From Candidatus Rokuibacteriota bacterium (GTDB taxonomy: Bacteria > JAUVQV01), in the NCBI GenBank assembly GCA_030597995.1, contig JAUVQV010000090.1, positions 1 to 5,428 on the forward strand: a stretch of DNA of 5,428 nucleotides, given 5' to 3'. The translations under genes and the position numbers were made by a program. Under the pieces are notes generated by a model. That model ran no database searches. It saw only the letters and a program-made list of their open reading frames with translations, and was not told the DNA's origin. Of this stretch, positions 1 through 5,297 are shown piece by piece. Position 1 is the first letter of the stretch. The number at the start of each line of letters is the position of its first letter.

Positions 1-648
1 AGGGCGGTGGTCTTTGGAGTGTTTCTGGCGAGCGTTACCCTCTCTGCGTTCTCGCCTCCGGCGGCATTCGCCGGGTCATCCGATGTCGAGATGTACATCC
101 TTCCCATGGGGAAGGTAAAGACCGGCGACCCGATCCCCGCCTTCCGGGCCAAAGACCTTCACGGCCGAGACCTGGATTTCCCTGCCCTCGTCAAAAGCGG
201 GAAAAAGATTGTCCTCGCCTTCTGGTCGATGTATTGCCAGGCCTGTATCGCCAAGTTCAACGCCATGATTGCCCTCCAGGAAAAATACGATGCTGCCGGG
301 CTCAAGGTGATATCCATCAACACCGACGGAGAATATAATAAGGGTGAGCAGACAGTGCGGGATTTTATCGCGGGTTACGAAAAAAAGAAGGGGGTAAAAA
401 TAAACTTCCCCATCCTCTATGACGAGTCGAACTGGGTGGCCCGGGCCATGAAGATAGACTTTCTACCGATCATCATCACCGTGGACCGGGAGGGGAGGGT
501 TCTCGGTCTGTATCGCAAGTTCGGCGAGAGCAGCGATGCCGAGATACAGTCCGGCATCGAGGAAGTAATGTTGGAGATGTTTGCCGCCGCGGAGGCGTCG
601 AACCGGCCTGCCGCCGCGGACCCCCCGGGAGGGTCAATTCCACGGTGA
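1..648 (+). CDS. TlpA/ResA-like exported thiol-disulfide oxidoreductase, 5'-partial
   Basis: A thioredoxin-fold protein of the TlpA/AhpC-TSA group, which reduces or exchanges disulfides outside the cytoplasm. Counting from the GTG at 7, a hydrophobic stretch (residues 2-20) ends in an AFA-G signal-peptidase-like site near residue 23. The redox motif WSMYCQAC (C77, C80) follows a typical beta strand (KIVLAF), and the cis-proline loop is FLP (P154) before the strand IIITVDREG. The reading frame is open back to base 1 with no ribosome site before the GTG, and the usual positively charged n-region is missing. I therefore infer that the true start lies left of the window. The C-terminal 20 residues are Ala/Pro-rich and probably disordered. 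It ends 76 bp before the hydrolase, on the same strand. The fold is sure; the partner (for example cytochrome c maturation) cannot be told from sequence. Confidence 0.85.
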   Translation, partial: RAVVFGVFLASVTLSAFSPPAAFAGSSDVEMYILPMGKVKTGDPIPAFRAKDLHGRDLDFPALVKSGKKIVLAFWSMYCQACIAKFNAMIALQEKYDAAGLKVISINTDGEYNKGEQTVRDFIAGYEKKKGVKINFPILYDESNWVARAMKIDFLPIIITVDREGRVLGLYRKFGESSDAEIQSGIEEVMLEMFAAAEASNRPAAADPPGGSIPR

Positions 649-724
649 CCGGGGGGCCGGTTCCATCTCCCGGGAGTTTCCTTCAGAGCGTGGGGGGGCC
701 TCCGTAGCGGGGGCGGTCAATCCC

Positions 725-1537
725 CTGAAGATCTGCATTCTGGCGAGCGGCAGCGCCGGAAATTGTCTCCTGGCGGAGGCCGGCCGCACACGGGTTCTAA
801 TCGACGGCGGCGTGAGCGGAGCTGAAATAATTCACCGCCTGGATTCCGCGGGTTACCGGCCGGAGGGGCTCGAGGCGATCCTGGTATCGCACGAGCATTC
901 CGACCATATTCAGGGGGTCGGGGTTTTGGCGAGGCGCTACCGGCTTCCGGTCTATCTCACCGAGGGGGCGCTGGCGGCGGGAAGCAGCCGCCTCGGCCCA
1001 CTCCCGGAGAGAAGCACTTTCAAACCCGGCCGGGAATTTCAGGTCGGCGAAATCACAGTCCGCCCCTTCTCCATCCCGCACGACGCCGCTGACCCGGTGG
1101 CTTTCACCCTCTCCCACCGCGGGGTGAAAGTCGGGGTGGCTACGGACATGGGTTTCACCACCGCCCTGAGCGTGCAGCACCTTTCCGCCTGCCACCTCCT
1201 GGTGCTGGAGGCGAACCACGATTCGGAGATGCTGGCGAGCGGCCCTTACCCGTGGGAGCTCAAGCAGCGCATTCGCGGCAAGAGGGGTCACCTCTCCAAT
1301 GCCGAGGCCGGAAAGCTCCTGGAGCGGGTGCTCCACGACGACCTTGAGGGCGTTGTCCTGGCGCACCTCTCGGAGACGAACAACCGCCCCGACCTGGCCA
1401 GCCGGACGGCGGCCGCGGTGTTGCAGAGGTACAGGATGTGCGGGAAAGTGAGCCTCGCAGTGGCCCGGCCGGACAAAGTAGTTTCCATGGCCCCGAACCG
1501 TCCGGGAAGGGCCGAATCACGCATGGTCAGTCAATGA
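725..1537 (+). CDS. YycJ/WalJ-like metallo-beta-lactamase-fold hydrolase
   Basis: A metal-dependent hydrolase of the MBL fold, closest in layout to the YycJ/WalJ group, cytoplasmic proteins proposed to act as nucleases. Visible metal-site motifs, counted from the CTG at 725: HEHSDH at 56-61, H119 in IPHDA, D141 in TDMG, H189 in GHLSN and H214 in LAHLSETNN. EANHD at 162-166 is also typical. The family begins M-K-x-C-x-LASGSxGN, which here reads L-K-I-C-I-LASGSAGN, so CTG 725 aligns exactly with the usual start and gives 270 residues, close to the family's length. The only other in-frame options are TTG 581, which overlaps the upstream gene by 68 bp and adds an Arg/Gly/Pro-rich tail of 48 residues, and CTG 608. 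No ATG or GTG precedes the domain. A G-rich stretch (708-716) could serve as ribosome site. The stop overlaps the purB start (ATGA), implying translational coupling. Fold is certain, substrate unknown. Confidence 0.88.
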   Translation: MKICILASGSAGNCLLAEAGRTRVLIDGGVSGAEIIHRLDSAGYRPEGLEAILVSHEHSDHIQGVGVLARRYRLPVYLTEGALAAGSSRLGPLPERSTFKPGREFQVGEITVRPFSIPHDAADPVAFTLSHRGVKVGVATDMGFTTALSVQHLSACHLLVLEANHDSEMLASGPYPWELKQRIRGKRGHLSNAEAGKLLERVLHDDLEGVVLAHLSETNNRPDLASRTAAAVLQRYRMCGKVSLAVARPDKVVSMAPNRPGRAESRMVSQ

Positions 1538-2838
1538 TTTCACGATACAGCCGTCCTGAAATGACTGGGATCTGGCGGCCGGAACACCGTTACCGGAAGT
1601 GGCTGGAAGTGGAAATTCTGGCGGCGGAGGCCATGGCCCGGCGCGGATGGATACCAAAGAAGGCCGCCTCCGCCATTCGCTCCCGCGCGAAGATAGACAC
1701 CCGCCGCATCAATGCCATCGAGACCCGGGTGAAGCATGACGTGATCGCATTTTTAACCGCGGTCGGGGAGTCGATCGGGGCCGAGTCCCGTTTTCTGCAC
1801 TTCGGACTCACCTCGTACGATGTGGTTGACACGGCCCTCGGACTGCTCCTCAGGGAGTCCGCGGATCTTCTGATTGCCGACACCCGCAAGCTTTTGAGCG
1901 CCATCCGGAAGCAGGCCCGGAAACACAAACGCACCGCCATGGTCGGGCGGACCCACAGCGTGCACGCCGAACCCATCACCTTCGGCCTCAAGCTCTGCTC
2001 CTGGTACGAGGAGTCCAGACGGAACCTGGTTCGCCTCCAGCGGGCGCGCGAGAGTGTGGCGGTGGGCAAGATTTCCGGGGCGGTCGGGACCTACGCCCAC
2101 CTCGACCCCGGAATAGAGCGCGAGGTCTGCCGGAGACTCCGCCTGACACCGGACCCCATTTCGACCCAAATTGTGCAGCGCGACCGGCACGCCGATTACC
2201 TCCTGGCCCTGGCGCAGCTGGCCACCTCACTGGAGAAATTCGCCATCGAAATTCGGCACCTGCAGCGGACTGAGGTCGGAGAGGTGGAAGAGCCCTTTTC
2301 CCGTGAACAGAAGGGATCCTCGGCGATGCCGCACAAGAAAAACCCCATTGTATCGGAACAGATCTGCGGGTTGGCCCGGGTGATGCGGGGGTACGCCGTC
2401 GCGGCCCTGGAGAACAATCCCCTCTGGCACGAGCGGGACATTTCCAATTCTTCCGTGGAGAGGATTATCCTTCCGGACGCCTCTATCCTCATGGATTACA
2501 TGCTGGACCGGATGACATACCTGGTTGAAAAAATGGTGGTGCACCCCGAGCGGATGTCGTACAACCTCGGTTTGACCGGGGGGCTGATTCACTCTGAATC
2601 GGTGATGCTGGCTCTGGCCAGAAAAGGCCTGCGACGGGAGGAGGCCTATAAAATAGTCCAGGGCTGCGCGATGGAGTCGATGAGGACCGGGCGGCCTTTG
2701 GTGGATCTGTTAGCCGCCGTTCCCGAGGTGTCCGGGACCCTGACCTCTCAAGAGCTGCGGGCGGCATTCGACCCCCGCCGTGCCCTGCGGTGGTCCGATA
2801 TCATCTACCGCCGTCTCTTCGGGAGGAGCGCGCGATGA
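1534..2838 (+). CDS. purB: Adenylosuccinate lyase
   Basis: PurB removes fumarate twice in purine synthesis: SAICAR to AICAR, and adenylosuccinate to AMP. The 434-residue protein belongs to the fumarase/aspartase superfamily. The signature GSSAMPHKKNP sits at 261-271 in the flexible catalytic loop. H68 (VKHDV), H89 (FLHFGLTS) and H141 (GRTHSVHAEP) fall at the same numbers as the active-site histidines of the Bacillus subtilis enzyme. The N-terminus MISRYSRPEM is the usual PurB start, so ATG 1534 is chosen over the ATG at 1438, which lies inside the hydrolase gene. ATG 1534 overlaps the hydrolase stop by ATGA, and the purB stop overlaps purC in the same way. The ribosome site is weak, fitting coupled translation from the upstream gene. 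Nothing is missing or broken. Confidence 0.97.
   Translation: MISRYSRPEMTGIWRPEHRYRKWLEVEILAAEAMARRGWIPKKAASAIRSRAKIDTRRINAIETRVKHDVIAFLTAVGESIGAESRFLHFGLTSYDVVDTALGLLLRESADLLIADTRKLLSAIRKQARKHKRTAMVGRTHSVHAEPITFGLKLCSWYEESRRNLVRLQRARESVAVGKISGAVGTYAHLDPGIEREVCRRLRLTPDPISTQIVQRDRHADYLLALAQLATSLEKFAIEIRHLQRTEVGEVEEPFSREQKGSSAMPHKKNPIVSEQICGLARVMRGYAVAALENNPLWHERDISNSSVERIILPDASILMDYMLDRMTYLVEKMVVHPERMSYNLGLTGGLIHSESVMLALARKGLRREEAYKIVQGCAMESMRTGRPLVDLLAAVPEVSGTLTSQELRAAFDPRRALRWSDIIYRRLFGRSAR
2821..2828 (+). promoter_or_regulatory. Ribosome binding site of purC
   Basis: GGGAGGAG lies inside the 3' end of purB, 6 bases before ATG 2835. It decides the purC start in favour of 2835 over an in-frame upstream GTG at 2790 that lies within purB. 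Confidence 0.75.
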
Positions 2839-3554
2839 AGCCATTGGAGAAAATCCATGAGGGGAAGGCGAAAATAATTTACACCGTCGAGGATCCCTGC
2901 TTTCTGGTGCAGTACTTCAAAGATGACGCCACGGCCTTTGACGCCGCGAAGCGCGGGTCAATCCCCAACAAAGGGATCCTGAACAATCAGATCTCCGGCC
3001 GCATCTTCCAATACCTGACCGAAAAAGGTGTGCCCAATCATTTTGTCCGCGAGCTCTCCGACCGGGAAATGCTTGTCCGGCGCCTGGAAATCATCCCGTT
3101 GGAGGTGGTCATGCGCAACATCGTGGCCGGGAGTCTCGCCGCCCGATTGGGGAGGGAGGAAGGCGAGCCTTTACCCTCTCCGATCCTGGAATATTATTAC
3201 AAGGATGACGCCTTGCACGACCCGATGGTCAATCTCGACCACATCCTGGTTTTCGGCCTTTGTACGGCCCCGGAATTGAAGACGATTGAAGGACTCGCCC
3301 GGCGGGTGAACGAGCTTCTGATCGATTTTTTCGCCCGCCGGCGGATAAGGCTGGTGGACTTCAAGCTGGAGTTCGGCCGGGTAGGGGGCCGCGAAGGGGA
3401 AATCCTCCTCGGGGACGAGATTACCCCGGACGCCTGCCGTCTCTGGGACAGCGCCACCGGCGAAAAGCTCGACAAGGATCGTTTCCGAAGAGACCTCGGG
3501 AAGATAGGTGAAGCCTACCAGGAGGTCCACCGGCGGGTGATGGCAGCGACATGA
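2835..3554 (+). CDS. purC: SAICAR synthetase (phosphoribosylaminoimidazole-succinocarboxamide synthase)
   Basis: PurC joins aspartate to CAIR with ATP to make SAICAR, the substrate of the PurB encoded just upstream. The 239-residue length is that of the bacterial single-domain enzyme. The nucleotide-binding N-terminus has EGKAKIIY (9-16) and KRGSIPNKG (39-47). Signature 1 is IPLEVVMRNIVAGSLAAR (87-104). Signature 2 is LVDFKLEFG (173-181), followed by GDEITPDACRLWD (193-205), which carries the acidic residues for metal and ATP. The start is fixed by a good ribosome site and the ATGA overlap with purB. A 119-bp gap then separates it from purS. The enzyme looks complete, with no sign of fusion to purE or other domains. 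Confidence 0.97.
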   Translation: MKPLEKIHEGKAKIIYTVEDPCFLVQYFKDDATAFDAAKRGSIPNKGILNNQISGRIFQYLTEKGVPNHFVRELSDREMLVRRLEIIPLEVVMRNIVAGSLAARLGREEGEPLPSPILEYYYKDDALHDPMVNLDHILVFGLCTAPELKTIEGLARRVNELLIDFFARRRIRLVDFKLEFGRVGGREGEILLGDEITPDACRLWDSATGEKLDKDRFRRDLGKIGEAYQEVHRRVMAAT

Positions 3555-3561
3555 CTCGGCG

Positions 3562-3592
3562 TTGTCTATCGAGAGGTGAAAAGTGGCATAAT
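3562..3592 (+). promoter_or_regulatory. Possible sigma-70-type promoter before purS
   Basis: TTGTCT (3562-3567) and CATAAT (3587-3592) are separated by 19 bases. They match the TTGACA/TATAAT consensus at 4 and 5 of 6 bases. The spacer is longer than the ideal 17, so this is tentative. It sits in the only sizeable gap of the purB-purC-purS run and could give purS extra transcription. Confidence 0.25.
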
Positions 3593-3677
3593 GACACTGA
3601 ATATATTTTCCAGTGAGGGTGGGGGATTGAAAGGGCTTCTTTCTCGTAAGGAGTGGCAAGGAGGATTCCTGGAATGA
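3591..3677 (+). other. Possible 28-codon leader ORF overlapping purS start
   Basis: ATG 3591 opens a 28-residue frame (MTLNIFSSEGGG...) that ends with TGA at 3675-3677. It thus overlaps the purS ATG by the same ATGA junction as the two upstream gene pairs. The ribosome site before it is poor (GAGAGGTG, 12 bases away). No family is recognised, and the frame may be chance. If translated, it could couple ribosomes into purS. Confidence 0.15.
3658..3664 (+). promoter_or_regulatory. Ribosome binding site of purS
   Basis: AAGGAGG, a near-perfect Shine-Dalgarno sequence, lies 9 bases before ATG 3674. It selects this start over the in-frame GTG at 3653, which lies upstream of the site and has no spaced ribosome site of its own. 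Confidence 0.8.
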
Positions 3678-3913
3678 AGGCGGGAGTTTTCGTGACCCTG
3701 AAGAAGCAGGTGCTCGATCCCCAGGGGAAGACTATCCAGCATGCCCTGCACGAACTGGATTTTACCGCAGTCACCGATGTGCGCTACGGGAAGTACATCG
3801 AGGTGGAACTGGATGCCGGGAGCCGGGAAGAAGCCGCTGCGCAGCTGGACGCCATCTGCCGCCGCCTCCTCGCCAACCCGGTAATCGAAGATTACCGCTA
3901 CGACATCGAGTAA
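3674..3913 (+). CDS. purS: FGAM synthase subunit PurS
   Basis: PurS is the small structural subunit that lets PurQ and PurL assemble into the three-part FGAM synthase (FGAR + glutamine + ATP to FGAM). The 79 residues fit the usual size of about 80. Visible family features are the N-terminal strand GVFVTLKKQVLDPQGKTI (4-21), the alpha-helical HALHELDF, the segment VRYGKYIEVEL and a C-terminal half with LLANPVIEDYRYDIE. The start is set by a strong ribosome site. Its partners lie just downstream, but purQ is on the opposite strand and ends facing purS, while purL is on the same strand. The protein itself appears intact. Confidence 0.95.
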   Translation: MKAGVFVTLKKQVLDPQGKTIQHALHELDFTAVTDVRYGKYIEVELDAGSREEAAAQLDAICRRLLANPVIEDYRYDIE

Positions 3914-3917
3914 ATTA

Positions 3918-3937
3918 CCCCGCTCTGAAGAGTGGGG
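3918..3937 (+). repeat. Hairpin 1, CCCCG...GGGG, after purS
   Basis: An 8-bp stem (3918-3925 with 3930-3937, one G-T wobble) closes a TGAA tetraloop, beginning 5 bases after the purS stop. It is followed only by CTTTC, so a rho-independent terminator role is possible but weak. It matches hairpin 2 at 4161-4180 in 15 of 20 bases, in direct orientation. Hairpins of this CCCCGCC-TGAAG-GGCGGGG kind are common near the ends of IS200/IS605-type elements. No transposase is present here, so that link is an inference. Confidence 0.5.
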
Positions 3938-3960
3938 CTTTCAACCCCAAGGGCGTCAAA

Positions 3961-4114
3961 TCTCCCCCGGCCCCTCTTTGCTAAAGAGGGGAGCCAAGGG
4001 CTCCCACTTATTGATGAGGAGAACCAAGGACTTCCCCCATAATGAAGAGGGGAACCAAAGACTTCCCCCTTTGAAAAAAGGTAATCCAAATACTTCCCCC
4101 TTTGAGAAAGGGGG
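3961..4114. repeat. Array of ~30-bp imperfect tandem repeats with hairpins
   Basis: A row of degenerate units whose shared CCAARG/CCAAA core begins at 3994, 4024, 4055 and 4086, a spacing of 30, 31 and 31. The units read approximately GAACCAAGGACTTCCCCC followed by a TTTGA...AGAGG half. Two strong stems occur inside: 3971-3979 with 3983-3991 (9 bp, loop GCT) and 4096-4103 with 4107-4114 (8 bp, loop GAG). A further 7-bp stem, 3989-3995 with 3999-4005, overlaps the first. The core CCCCCTTT...AAAGGGGG is of the REP-like short repeat type seen scattered in many Gram-negative genomes. It is not a CRISPR: the units are contiguous, with no unique spacers, and are too diverged. A fainter CCAAGG follows at 4143. 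Confidence 0.75.
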
Positions 4115-4160
4115 ATTGAGGGGGATTTGAGAATCGGGAATACCAAGGAGAACGTTTCCT

Positions 4161-4180
4161 CCCCGCCATGAAGGACGGGG
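4161..4180 (+). repeat. Hairpin 2, CCCCG...CGGGG
   Basis: CCCCG (4161-4165) pairs with CGGGG (4176-4180), and CC pairs with GG inside it, leaving A4175 bulged and an ATGAA loop. It is a diverged direct copy of the hairpin at 3918-3937, 243 bp away, so the two bracket the tandem repeat array. It has no poly-T tail on either strand. Together they may mark the ends of a small non-autonomous element, or the remains of an IS200/IS605-type insertion. Confidence 0.45.
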
Positions 4181-4230
4181 TGTCCACGTTATGGATTTCG
4201 TGAATACTCCGGGCTGGGGGTTCGCAATTT

Positions 4231-4307
4231 GTCATTCCGAGGGAGGCCCAAGGGCCGAGTCGAGGAATCTGAAAGACTCAAGATCCCTCGACTTCGCTCG
4301 GGATGAC
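4231..4307. repeat. 77-bp palindromic repeat element (GTCATTCCGAG...CTCGGGATGAC)
   Basis: A long imperfect inverted repeat. The outer arms are 4231-4241 and 4297-4307 (GTCATTCCGAG and CTCGGGATGAC, one wobble). The inner arms are 4257-4270 and 4281-4294 (one mismatch, one wobble) around a 10-base loop. The left arm holds its own GGCCC-AA-GGGCC hairpin (4245-4256). Elements reading GTCATTCCGAG...GAGGAATCT are widespread interspersed repeats in bacterial genomes. The end motif CTCGGGATGAC recurs exactly at 4321-4331, as if a second copy were partly deleted. It lies 39 bp past the purQ stop in the sense of purQ transcription, and could end or stabilise that transcript. Confidence 0.75.
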
Positions 4308-4346
4308 ACATTAGGTTGTACTCGGGATGACGAAAGGGCAAGAAAA

Positions 4347-5051
4347 TCAGCGAGCGTCTGTGGAGGCCAGAGAGTGTATCAGGCTCTCGAAGATGAGCCG
4401 CCCGTCTTCCCCGCCGAGAATCGGCTCGGCACAGCGCTCCGGATGGGGCATCATCCCCAGGACATTCCCGCGCTGATTCGCAATCCCGGCGATGTTCCCA
4501 ACCGACCCGTTGGGGTTGGCCCCCTCCGTCACTGCGCCCGCCTCGTCACAGTAGCGAAACGCTACTTGGTGGTGGCGCTCAAGGCCGGCGAGTGTGTCAG
4601 GATCGGTGAAATAGCTCCCGTCGTGGTGGGCGATCGGAAGGTGGAGCACCTGGCCGGGCTGCAGGAGGGAAGTGAACGGAGTGTCGATTTTTTCCGCCCG
4701 GAGGTGGACGGAGCGGCAGATGAACTTCAGGTCGCGGTTGGGCAGCATTGCCCCCGGCAGGAGGCCGGCCTCCAAAAGGACCTGGAAACCGTTGCAGATC
4801 CCGAGGACCGCCCCCCCCCGGTCGGAGAACTCCCTGACCGCCTCCATGACCGGCGAAAAGCGGGCGATGGCTCCGGCCCGGAGGTAATCTCCGTGGGCGA
4901 AACCACCGGGTATCACCACCGCGTCCAGGCCGTGCACTGACCGTTCCCGGTGCCAGATGAAACGGCACTCTTGTCCCAGGGTGTGTTTGAGGACGTGATA
5001 GCAATCGTGGTCACAGTTCGACCCCGGAAAGACGACCACCCCGATTCTCAT
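4347..5051 (-). CDS. purQ: FGAM synthase subunit PurQ (glutamine amidotransferase)
   Basis: PurQ splits glutamine and passes ammonia to PurL in FGAM synthase. The 234-residue class I amidotransferase has the usual start [16 protein letters not shown] and oxyanion region [16 protein letters not shown] (45-60). The nucleophile is C86 in LGICNGFQ, and H203 and E205 in MPHPER complete the triad. Length and motifs are those of a working enzyme. The start is ATG at 5051-5049; the frame stays open upstream but without family sequence. No Shine-Dalgarno sequence precedes it. The striking point is orientation: purS (left) and purL (right) are on the plus strand, purQ on the minus strand, whereas these genes are normally collinear. 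It converges on purS and diverges from purL, so it cannot share their transcript. Confidence 0.97.
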   Translation of the reverse strand: MRIGVVVFPGSNCDHDCYHVLKHTLGQECRFIWHRERSVHGLDAVVIPGGFAHGDYLRAGAIARFSPVMEAVREFSDRGGAVLGICNGFQVLLEAGLLPGAMLPNRDLKFICRSVHLRAEKIDTPFTSLLQPGQVLHLPIAHHDGSYFTDPDTLAGLERHHQVAFRYCDEAGAVTEGANPNGSVGNIAGIANQRGNVLGMMPHPERCAEPILGGEDGRLIFESLIHSLASTDAR

Positions 5052-5057
5052 GGCACC

Positions 5058-5086
5058 ATTATGTGGGATCGACACGGTCCGCGCAA
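5058..5086 (-). promoter_or_regulatory. Candidate purQ promoter, possibly leaderless
   Basis: Reading the minus strand, TTGCGC (5086-5081) and CATAAT (5063-5058) are 17 bases apart; the -10 matches 5 of 6 and the -35 matches 3 of 6. The -10 ends 6 bases before the ATG, so transcription would start at about the first codon. This agrees with the absence of a ribosome site for purQ. Confidence 0.35.
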
Positions 5087-5130
5087 CCAAGACGTCACCC
5101 ACCCCCTCTTTTTTTCCTGCAAAGAGAGGG
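5085..5130 (+). repeat. Degenerate copy of the ~30-bp repeat family upstream of purQ
   Basis: AACCAAGAC (5085-5093) followed by GTCACCC resembles the unit starts at 4022 and 4053, with one base deleted. It leads into CCCCTCTTT (5103-5111), identical to the arm at 3971-3979, which pairs with AAAGAGAGGG (5121-5130) with one bulged base. Repeat-like sequence thus lies on both sides of purQ, in the same orientation. The match is short and could be partly chance. Confidence 0.35.
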
Positions 5131-5184
5131 CAGTCGTGGTCTCTCCTTTGGTGGTCCGGATTCAGCTGGCGGGCTCTATCATCG

Positions 5185-5213
5185 TTGCTTTTAGGTCCGG
5201 TTTTTGTTTTAAT
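5185..5213 (+). promoter_or_regulatory. Candidate purL promoter
   Basis: TTGCTT (5185-5190) and TTTAAT (5208-5213) are 17 bases apart, matching 3 and 5 of 6 consensus bases. This would give an untranslated leader of roughly 75-80 bases before purL. purL needs a promoter here if the minus-strand purQ cuts it off from the upstream operon. Confidence 0.35.
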
Positions 5214-5297
5214 CCCCCTCGTCGAAGGAAAAAGGCGGTGTCCCGGCCCGATCGAAAAGGAAGAGCCGGCCGTGTCGGGTGGTACACCGGGTGAGCA

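Noticed and set aside
797..1366. Minus-strand 189-residue frame
   Set aside because: Antisense shadow of the hydrolase in G+C-rich DNA; the plus strand has all metal-binding motifs.
1438..1533. N-terminal extension of purB from ATG 1438
   Set aside because: The extra 32 residues lie inside the hydrolase gene and are not PurB-like; MISRYSRPEM at 1534 is the family start.
3961..4114. CRISPR array
   Set aside because: Units are contiguous and diverged, no unique spacers separate them, and no cas genes are present.
3898..4146. Minus-strand 82-residue frame over the repeat array
   Set aside because: It is translated repeat sequence (SPSIPLSQRG-type peptides), overlaps the purS end and has no family features.
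4191..4940. Plus-strand 249-residue frame
   Set aside because: It starts in non-coding sequence, runs through the palindromic element (giving the spurious CHSEGGPRAESRNL peptide) and is otherwise antisense to purQ, which has full family motifs.
5104..5130. Rho-independent terminator upstream of purQ
   Set aside because: The stem is imperfect and no T run follows it on either strand; the T run is inside the loop.
4950..5294. Plus-strand 114-residue frame upstream of purL
   Set aside because: Its first third is antisense to purQ and the rest lies in the intergenic spacer; no domain is recognisable and purL begins in another frame.
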